Below are positions 56,127-62,152 of a DNA stretch of 64,000 bases, piece after piece. The stretch spans positions 62,001-126,000 of the forward strand of contig NZ_LZHZ01000048.1 in assembly GCF_001667505.1 (NCBI RefSeq), written 5' to 3'. Position 1 is the first letter of the stretch; the number at the start of each line of letters is the position of its first letter. Origin of the DNA: Mycobacterium sp. ACS1612. Lineage in GTDB: Bacteria; Actinomycetota; Actinomycetes; Mycobacteriales; Mycobacteriaceae. Position numbers and translations under genes: made by a program. The notes beneath the pieces were generated by a model. That model was not told the origin of the DNA. It did not search any database and saw nothing but the letters and a program-made list of their open reading frames with translations.

Positions 56127-57653
56127 GTGGCCGCTGGGAAGTTCGAGGAGGTTGCCATCACCCTGCACCAGCTGTATCTGGCCCTGCTCGCCGGTGGCTT
56201 GGTCCTGCTGGCCAGCATCATCGCGACCCGGCTGGCGACCAGAGTCGGCTTTCCCAGCCTGTTGCTGTTCCTCGCGGTCGGCGTCGTGCTCGGGGAAAGC
56301 GTGCTGGGCATCCAGTTCGACAACGCGCAACTGGCCCAGGATCTGGGCACGGCAGCGCTGGGAGTGATTCTGGTCGAGGGCGGTCTGACGACTCGGTTCG
56401 GCGACATCCGCAAAGTGCTTGCGCCCGCGACCATTCTCGCGGTCGTCGGCGTTCTCGTCAGCACCGCGGTGACCGCGGTGGGAACGCATTACCTTCTTGG
56501 CATCGACTGGCAGTTGGCGCTGCTGCTTGGCGCGATCGTGTCCAGTACCGATGCCGCCGCAGTCTTTTCGGTGCTTCGGGTGGTTCCGCTGCCGAGGCGG
56601 CTGGCAGGTCTGCTGGAAGCGGAGTCGGGTTTCAACGACGCTCCCGCCGTCATCCTGGTCCTGCTGTTCGCCGCGATCCCGTTTCAGCTGGAACTCGGGA
56701 CAATCGCGGCAACGCTGCTGTACGAGTTGACGATTGGCGCAGTGATCGGCATCGGGTTCGGCTTCCTCGGGGCGGTCGCGCTGCGCCGCATCGCGTTGCC
56801 CGCTTCGGGGCTCTACCCGATCGCGATCTTCGGGTTGGGCATGGTCGCGTTCGCCGCCGCTGGCTCTGCGCACGCCAGTGGTTTCATCGCGGCGTATCTG
56901 GCGGGGCTGGTCCTCGCGAACTCGGGGTTGCCGCACCGCTCGGCGACCAGGTCGTTCGCGGAGGGCGCGGGTTGGCTGGCGCAGATCGGACTGTTCGTGT
57001 TGCTCGGCCTGCTGGTGTCGCCGAGCGAGCTCGCCGAGCAGGTGATCCCCGCCGTCGTCATCGGCCTGGTTCTGCTGCTTCTCGGGCGGCCGCTCTCAGT
57101 TGTGGTGTCTCTGATCGGCTTTCGGGTGCCGTGGCGCGAACAGGCGTTCTTGTCCTGGGCCGGGCTGCGCGGTGCCGTTCCGATCGTGCTCTGCACCTAC
57201 CCGATCGTGGCAGGAGTGCCCGGCAGCGACCGCTTGCTCTCCATCGTGTTCATCCTCGTTGTGGTGTTCACCTTGGTGCAGGCGCCCAGCCTGCTTCTGG
57301 TGGCGGAACGGTTGCGGTTGGTCCGCCGCGACACCGCCCGCGAGATCCAGGTCGAGGCCGCGCCGCTCGACGTGCTCGGCGCCGAATTGCTCACCATGAC
57401 GGTGCTTCCCGAGTCGCGGCTGCACAACGTCACCGTGCTGGAGTTGCGCCTACCCGACCCCAGCGTCATCACGCTGATCATCCGGGGCGGACATTCGTTC
57501 GTGCCGCAACCGGACACGCACCTGCGGACCGGCGACGAGATCCTGATCGTCACCACCACCAAGACGCGCGAGAACGCCGAACGGCGGCTGCGCGCGGTCA
57601 GCCGTCGCGGAAAGCTCGCCTATTGGTTCGATGAGTACGGCGAGGCGGAGTAA
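56127..57653 (+). CDS. K+(Na+)/H+ antiporter with C-terminal RCK_C domain (NhaP2/CvrA-like)
   Basis: This 508-residue CPA1-type antiporter has about twelve membrane segments. The ion-site region reads SSTDAAAVFSVLR and ESGFNDAPAVILVLLF, with the acidic residues of the family. The cytoplasmic TrkA_C domain lies at about residues 405-490 (LRLPDPSVITLIIRGG...DTHLRTGDEILIVTT). The conventional start is GTG 56127, which lacks a ribosome site. A perfect GAGGAGG occurs at 56145-56151 and is followed by the in-frame ATC at 56157, so initiation may be unusual. Confidence 0.88.
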   Translation: MAAGKFEEVAITLHQLYLALLAGGLVLLASIIATRLATRVGFPSLLLFLAVGVVLGESVLGIQFDNAQLAQDLGTAALGVILVEGGLTTRFGDIRKVLAPATILAVVGVLVSTAVTAVGTHYLLGIDWQLALLLGAIVSSTDAAAVFSVLRVVPLPRRLAGLLEAESGFNDAPAVILVLLFAAIPFQLELGTIAATLLYELTIGAVIGIGFGFLGAVALRRIALPASGLYPIAIFGLGMVAFAAAGSAHASGFIAAYLAGLVLANSGLPHRSATRSFAEGAGWLAQIGLFVLLGLLVSPSELAEQVIPAVVIGLVLLLLGRPLSVVVSLIGFRVPWREQAFLSWAGLRGAVPIVLCTYPIVAGVPGSDRLLSIVFILVVVFTLVQAPSLLLVAERLRLVRRDTAREIQVEAAPLDVLGAELLTMTVLPESRLHNVTVLELRLPDPSVITLIIRGGHSFVPQPDTHLRTGDEILIVTTTKTRENAERRLRAVSRRGKLAYWFDEYGEAE

Positions 57654-58056
57654 GCCTCGTCCGGTCTCTCATACCATCCGATCTCACAATGTGATACGCA
57701 GCCGAGCCGCGGCAGAACGTGAGCCACGTCTCCTTCGGCGAACCTGAACGCCAGCTGTGAACTCGGTGAGCATCGTTGCTCGGTCGGTTACTGTTCCGGT
57801 CGCAACGCGGCATGTCCGCCACGCGAAATACCGCGACGCGGCGTTGCGAAATTGCGTTGTGACCAGCATCGTTTGCTGCACCAAAGCGTCCTTGAACTGA
57901 CCCACCGGTAAGTTGACATCCGTCGGCCGGCGTAAGCCCAGTTATGTCGAGGCGGCCGGTGTCCGTTTGCTGACACACATGGAAACCAGCTCTAACAGCT
58001 ACTTCTTCCTCAGTCATGGTCCGCTGGCAACAAGTGACAAGCGTCGAAATCGGGGC
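57654..58056. other. Intergenic region without a supported gene
   Basis: This stretch separates the antiporter from the GjpA-like gene. No open frame has recognisable protein features or a ribosome site. It is slightly less GC-rich than its surroundings. It contains the inverted repeat CGCAACGC (57801) / GCGTTGCG (57841) and a GTAAGTT half-site at about 57907 that matches one arm of the operator at 58065. A small RNA is possible but not supported by a clear promoter and terminator pair. Confidence 0.5.
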
Positions 58057-58084
58057 TTGACCAAAACTTACTAGTAGGTAAGTT
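58057..58084 (+). promoter_or_regulatory. Promoter overlapped by inverted repeat AACTTAC-TAGTAG-GTAAGTT
   Basis: TTGACC (58057-58062) and TAAGTT (58079-58084) are separated by 16 bases and fit a sigma-A-type promoter about 40 bases before ATG 58125. A 20-base inverted repeat with perfect 7-base arms (58065-58084) covers the spacer and the -10. This is the expected geometry for repression by a dimeric regulator. Confidence 0.6.
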
Positions 58085-58124
58085 ATCGCGGCACAGAGCA
58101 GTTCCAGGTTCAGAAAGGTCTCAC

Positions 58125-59438
58125 ATGCAATTAGCTGCTGCCCGGGCATCGATCGCTACCGGCGTTGCGATCGTCGGAGCCAGTGTCCTCGTCGCGTCCC
58201 CGGTGGCACCCCCGATGCCCGATGTCCCCGACATGCGCGGCCCCGCGGGTCACTCGGTGGAGCTCACTGGGCTGGTCAACCCGATCGCGGTGCTGACGCC
58301 GATCTTCCAGCAGGCGTTCCACAATGCGGGTGCGCTCGGGCAGGAACTGCTCCATGCCCCGGCGACGGTGGCACAGCAGATCATCACGGGGCAGCTGAGC
58401 ACTGTATCGGAGCTCATCAGGATCGCCGGGGTCTTCGGCGAGCAGTTCGCCACCGCCCTGGGTGATGCGCCGGCAATGCTGCAACATGCGATCGGCCAGA
58501 TCTCCGCCGGGCAGATAACCGCAGCGCTGAACACACTTGCCGAGATCGTCCTCACGCCGGTCTCCGGCCCGATTCTCGAAGCGATCTTCACCGGTAGCGG
58601 ACCCCTCGTCGATTTGGTCGACGTGCTTTCGCAATCGCTCAGGTTCGTCCCTGGCGTATCGAATGTTGTTGAGTTGCTGGCGGATCCGGATTTCCTACTC
58701 ACCGTCGGGCTCGGTCCCCTGCAGTCGATCTACGCTCTGAACACTGCGGTCGGCGGCACCGCTGAGACGCTGATAGCCGCAGCCAAAGCAGGGGACCCGA
58801 CGGCCTTCGTCAACGGTGTGACGAACGGCGTCGCAGACATCGTCTCCGCGGTACTCGACCGGGTGCTCAACCCCGGCACCCCGCCCTACGGGTATGACCG
58901 GGGCCTGATCGCAGCAGTCATCGAAGCGGGCAAGATGATCATCCAAGCGTTGGTCTCACCCGCCCCGGCGACCGCCGTGGGCGCGATCAATGCCACCGCG
59001 GTCGCCGCGGGGGCGACGACGGTGACACTGTCCACGGGTCCAGTCGACACCCCTACCGAGGGGAAGGTTGCACCCGAAACGAACACGGCCGCAGACGAAT
59101 CGGCAAAGCCGGAGAGCGGTGAGCCGACGGCGCGGGAGGTGGAGAAGGACTCCGAGGAGTCGGCGGTAACCGAGAAGGTCGAGGCCGAGGCGCCGAAGAC
59201 TCCCGCCGTCCGCACCGGCCTGGTTGCGATCCCGGGAGAAGTGACCGTGGGCGTCAGTGACAAGTCGACGAATGCCTCTGAGACTCAACAGCAGTCGACA
59301 TCGGCTTCGAGTGAGGGCACGGCGACGTCGGACGCCTCGACGAGCGGGTCGACCACAGCCACCCAGAGCGGTTCGCAGGACTCCGGCGGCAGCGCTGACA
59401 ACGCCGGTTCGAGCGCAGGCGGCGGCGCTGACGACTGA
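58125..59438 (+). CDS. GjpA-like putative outer-membrane porin / secreted mycobacterial protein
   Basis: This 437-residue exported protein has a signal-like N-terminus (ARASIATGVAIVGASVLVASPVAPPMPDVPD). A helical, alanine-rich central domain follows (LVNPIAVLTPIFQQAFHNAG...). The C-terminal third is a long low-complexity tail rich in E, S, T and G, ending GSSAGGGADD. The opening and central domain resemble proteins annotated in mycobacteria as outer membrane porin GjpA; I judge this from memory of the pattern. ATG at 58125 has AGAAAGG. The gene is preceded by a dedicated operator-promoter and followed by a strong hairpin. Confidence 0.65.
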   Translation: MQLAAARASIATGVAIVGASVLVASPVAPPMPDVPDMRGPAGHSVELTGLVNPIAVLTPIFQQAFHNAGALGQELLHAPATVAQQIITGQLSTVSELIRIAGVFGEQFATALGDAPAMLQHAIGQISAGQITAALNTLAEIVLTPVSGPILEAIFTGSGPLVDLVDVLSQSLRFVPGVSNVVELLADPDFLLTVGLGPLQSIYALNTAVGGTAETLIAAAKAGDPTAFVNGVTNGVADIVSAVLDRVLNPGTPPYGYDRGLIAAVIEAGKMIIQALVSPAPATAVGAINATAVAAGATTVTLSTGPVDTPTEGKVAPETNTAADESAKPESGEPTAREVEKDSEESAVTEKVEAEAPKTPAVRTGLVAIPGEVTVGVSDKSTNASETQQQSTSASSEGTATSDASTSGSTTATQSGSQDSGGSADNAGSSAGGGADD

Positions 59439-59440
59439 CG

Positions 59441-60736
59441 TTAGAACCCGGTGGGGGCCTCTCCGCGACGAGGGAGAGGCCCCACCGGGGCAGTCGCGGC
59501 GCGTGGATGGGCGGTGCTGAGCAGCGTCACGATGATGCCGTAGCGGGTGAACCGCCAGAAGCTGATCGGGTGGCCTGCCCGCTGCGCGATGCCGACGGCG
59601 ACGACGTTGGCGCTGGCCGCGATCGCGGTTCCGTTGCCGGAGAAGCACGCGCCAAACGCGAATGCCCACCACAGCGCCTTGCCGGTTTCGACGTCCGGGG
59701 CCTGTGCCGCCATCCCTTCGACCACCGGTGTCATGGTCGCCGTGTAAGGATGTTGTCGACGAACGCGCCGAGCACCGCTGAGCCGAACAACAATCCGGTG
59801 GCGGCCAGGGAAAAAAATTCACGCCGAACAGCGTGATCGCGGCATCGCCCAACCACCTGATCACCCCGGTGTGCACCAGACCGGCAACCATCGCGAACAA
59901 CCCCATGAAGAACACCAACGTCGACCACTCCACCTCCGGAAGCACTTCCCCGACATCGATGTTCGTCACCAGCAGCATGGCGCCTGCGCCGAGCAGCGCG
60001 ACAATCGAGGGGGCCACGTGCAGCACCGAGTGCAGACCGAACCCGACGATCACCGCGGAGGGGACGGCCAGCGAACGCACCAGCAGCCGCGGGTCCTTGA
60101 TTGCCCGCCGCTCCTGAAGTGCCATCACCTCTTCCAGATATGATTGGCGCGCAAGTCTTTTCGGAACAAAACCTTCGTCAACACCACGAACAACGCAAAG
60201 ATCACCGCCACTGCAGGCGCCATGTTGACCAGAAAGTCGTTGAACGTCAGTCCCGCTCGGCTAGCGATGATGATGTTCGGTGGGTCGCCGATCAGGGTCG
60301 CGGCACCGCCGATGTTGGACGCCAGCACCTCGGCGATGAGAAACGGCTGCGCCGCGATGCGCAGGCGGTCGCAGATCACCAATGTCACCGGCGCGACCAG
60401 CATGATGATCGTGACGTTGTCGAGGATGGGCGAGGCGATCGCGGTGATCACCATCAGCCGGAACGGTTTTCCCCGCGAACGCTTGGCGGCCCAGATCGCG
60501 AGGAAATCGAACAGGCCGGTCTGTTTGACCACGCCGACGAGGATCATCATGCCCAGCAGCAGCAAGATGACGTTCCAGTCGATGCCCTCGTGCTCGGAGT
60601 AAAAGACTTTCGAGCCGGGGGTCAACCCGAGGATGGTCATCAGCCCCGCCGCGACGAGGACTGTCTTGACCTTGGGCGCCCGTTCGGTCGCGATGAACCA
60701 GACGAATATCGTGAGGGCGAGTACCGGGGCCAGCAC
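59441..60736 (-). pseudogene. ArsB/NhaD-type ion transporter, broken by several frameshifts
   Basis: The first part (GTG 60736 to about 60137) reads as a normal transporter: HEGIDWNVILLLLGMMILVG, SNIGGAATLIGDPPNIIIASRAGLTF. It then hits a stop (HIWKR) where a one-base insertion would continue into YLEEVMALQERRAIKDP. A second shift lies in a T7 run (about 59814; NFF then SLAATGLLFGSAVLGAFVDNI in another frame). A third lies at about 59747, before TMTPVVEGMAAQAPD. The last residues after TLLSTA are abnormal and run into the GjpA-side hairpin. All three shifts behave as single-base losses. Decay is the simplest reading; sequence error cannot be excluded for the homopolymer. Confidence 0.8.
59450..59486 (+). 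terminator. Strong hairpin after the GjpA-like gene
   Basis: GGTGGGGGCCTCTCC, a short loop and GGGAGAGGCCCCACC form a stem of about 14 pairs with one bulged base, 12 bases after the stop codon at 59438. No T tract follows, which is common for mycobacterial terminators. Confidence 0.75.
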
Positions 60737-60748
60737 GGCGCCGGCGAC

Positions 60749-61107
60749 TCAGTCGTTGGGGCCGGCTACTGCCAAGCTGGTGAGCAACCGCTCGAGGGTG
60801 ACCGCACCGGTGAGTCGTCCGCTGCGATCGACCACGGCGATCAACGGGCTGCGCTTGTTCGCCATCACCGTGGCGACCTCCAGCAGCGTGGCTTCCGGCG
60901 CCACCGTGGTGGGCTTGGCCGCGGGCTCGGGCAGGCAGTCGCCGACGGTGAGCTTGCCTGGCCCGTGCCAGAACAGATCGGCATGGATTTCGTCGACCGT
61001 GCGCACCAGACCCGGCAGGCGGTTGACCACCATCAGTTGCACGGCCTTGAAAACCGGGTCGTCCATCCGGACCGTCGGTGGGTCACCGCAATCTCGTGTG
61101 CTTGCAT
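60749..61107 (-). pseudogene. CBS-domain protein, frameshifted and internally deleted (Rv2683-like)
   Basis: The C-terminal half is a clear CBS domain ([36 protein letters not shown]). The start MQAHEIAV at ATG 61107 is in a different frame from [24 protein letters not shown], so one base is lost near 61080. LPGL runs directly into [12 protein letters not shown], where relatives have about 35 more residues, so part of the first CBS domain is missing. In M. tuberculosis a CBS protein gene precedes arsA in the same order, so this and the broken transporter form one decayed pair. Confidence 0.7.
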
Positions 61108-61110
61108 GAC

Positions 61111-61188
61111 TTCGTTCCGTTGCTCGGCCTCCGGGACCGTCTCGAGTTGACCCGCTATGCGATCCGGGCGGGGCTGATCGAGCCGTGA
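61111..61188 (+). pseudogene. C-terminal fragment of a LuxR/NarL-type response regulator
   Basis: The frame ending with TGA at 61186-61188 reads [19 protein letters not shown], the usual last helices of NarL/LuxR DNA-binding domains. Nothing upstream of about 61115 continues the domain; the sequence there is the start of the CBS pseudogene on the other strand. The fragment overlaps the 3' end of the convergent DUF1707 gene by 34 bases. It looks like a deletion scar. Confidence 0.6.
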
Positions 61189-61619
61189 CGCCGGCACGGC
61201 GCCAGCACCGTGTATCGAATCGGTAGCGCGTGGCCGGCCACGCCGATGCCCGCGCCGAGAATCGGCCAGATCGGCCAGAAGTACCACGTCCCAACGGTCA
61301 GGCCGACCGCCAACCACACGGTCAGCACGACGACGACCATCGCCAGATAGGCGCCCAGATGGATGCGCACGCCGAGGCGGGCGGCCCGCTGCCGCGCGGC
61401 CTTTCGCTGGGGGTCGTTGCGGTGCAGTTGTGCGAGCGGTAGATCGGCGACGAGTTGACGCAGTTCAGCGGTGCTGTGCGCGGCGAAGGTGGCCTGCAAT
61501 CGGTGGTCGTACTCGTCGAGTGCGAGGTAGCCCTGGGTCAGCGCCAGGCCCAACTGCTTGGCGGTCCTTTCGCGGTCGCGGTCGCCGGCGCGAACGGATG
61601 TGACGGCCGGTGCGGTCAT
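61155..61619 (-). CDS. DUF1707 membrane protein
   Basis: This 154-residue protein has an N-terminal DUF1707 domain ([52 protein letters not shown]). Two membrane segments follow ([21 protein letters not shown] and [19 protein letters not shown]). Such proteins are common in actinobacteria and of unknown role. ATG at 61619 faces the SRPBCC gene across a long inverted repeat at 61639-61685. The 3' end overlaps the LuxR fragment. Confidence 0.83.
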   Translation of the reverse strand: MTAPAVTSVRAGDRDRERTAKQLGLALTQGYLALDEYDHRLQATFAAHSTAELRQLVADLPLAQLHRNDPQRKAARQRAARLGVRIHLGAYLAMVVVVLTVWLAVGLTVGTWYFWPIWPILGAGIGVAGHALPIRYTVLAPCRRHGSISPARIA

Positions 61620-61638
61620 CGGGGCCCTCCGATCTAGG

Positions 61639-61685
61639 CAGTGACAAGTTCTCGGGCTCGACTATGCCTCTCGAACTTGTCACTG
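61639..61685. promoter_or_regulatory. 13-base perfect inverted repeat in a divergent gap (CAGTGACAAGTTC / GAACTTGTCACTG)
   Basis: Two perfect 13-base arms are separated by 21 bases, between the DUF1707 and SRPBCC genes. Arm centres are 34 bases apart, about three helical turns, so two regulator dimers or one looped tetramer could bind. It lies 24 bases before the SRPBCC start and 19 bases before the DUF1707 start. A cruciform or RNA hairpin is an alternative. Confidence 0.65.
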
Positions 61686-61708
61686 TCAAGATGTTGTTGA
61701 ATCTGAAT

Positions 61709-62152
61709 GTGACCTCCACCGTCGTCACTGCGAGCCGCGAGATCTCGGCGCCCGCGGACAAGATCTTCGAACTCATCGCCGACCCGGCACTGCAGCCGCA
61801 GTGGGACGGCAACGAGAACCTGGCGGAAGCGCCGACCGGCCAACGGGTCCGGACAGTCGGTGACGTGTTCACCATGAGGCTGACCGAGGGCAGCGACCGC
61901 ACCAACCACGTCATCGAATTCGAGGAGGGCAGGCTGATCGCGTGGCTGCCGTCGGAACCCGGTAAGCCACCGCCCGGCCACCTGTGGCGGTGGCGGCTGG
62001 AACCGCTGGACGGGTCGCACACGCTGGTGATCCACACCTACGACTGGTCGGGACTGACAGACGAGAAGCGGTTACCCCGGGCGCGGGCCACGACCGCCGA
62101 CCGGCTATTGGCGTCGATCGAGCGGTTGGCGGCGCTGGCCGAGCGGAGTTAG
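61709..62152 (+). CDS. SRPBCC (polyketide cyclase/START-like) family protein
   Basis: This 147-residue protein with a hydrophobic ligand pocket fold opens with TSTVVTASREISAPADKIFELIADP, followed by LQPQWDGNENLAEAP and WRWRLEPLDGSHTLVIHTYDW. Start GTG 61709 gives the normal family N-terminus; ATG at 61691 is in frame upstream. Stops of this gene and the convergent AAA ATPase overlap by four bases. The ligand is unknown. Confidence 0.83.
   Translation: MTSTVVTASREISAPADKIFELIADPALQPQWDGNENLAEAPTGQRVRTVGDVFTMRLTEGSDRTNHVIEFEEGRLIAWLPSEPGKPPPGHLWRWRLEPLDGSHTLVIHTYDWSGLTDEKRLPRARATTADRLLASIERLAALAERS

Noticed and set aside
57598-58149. A 183-codon frame on the minus strand across the long intergenic gap
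   Set aside because: It has no ribosome site or recognisable domain and runs into both neighbouring genes, so I left the gap as non-coding.
59790-59830. Programmed frameshift at the T7 run in the ArsB/NhaD-like gene
   Set aside because: Two further unrelated frameshifts and a damaged C-terminus in the same gene make programmed slippage an unlikely explanation.
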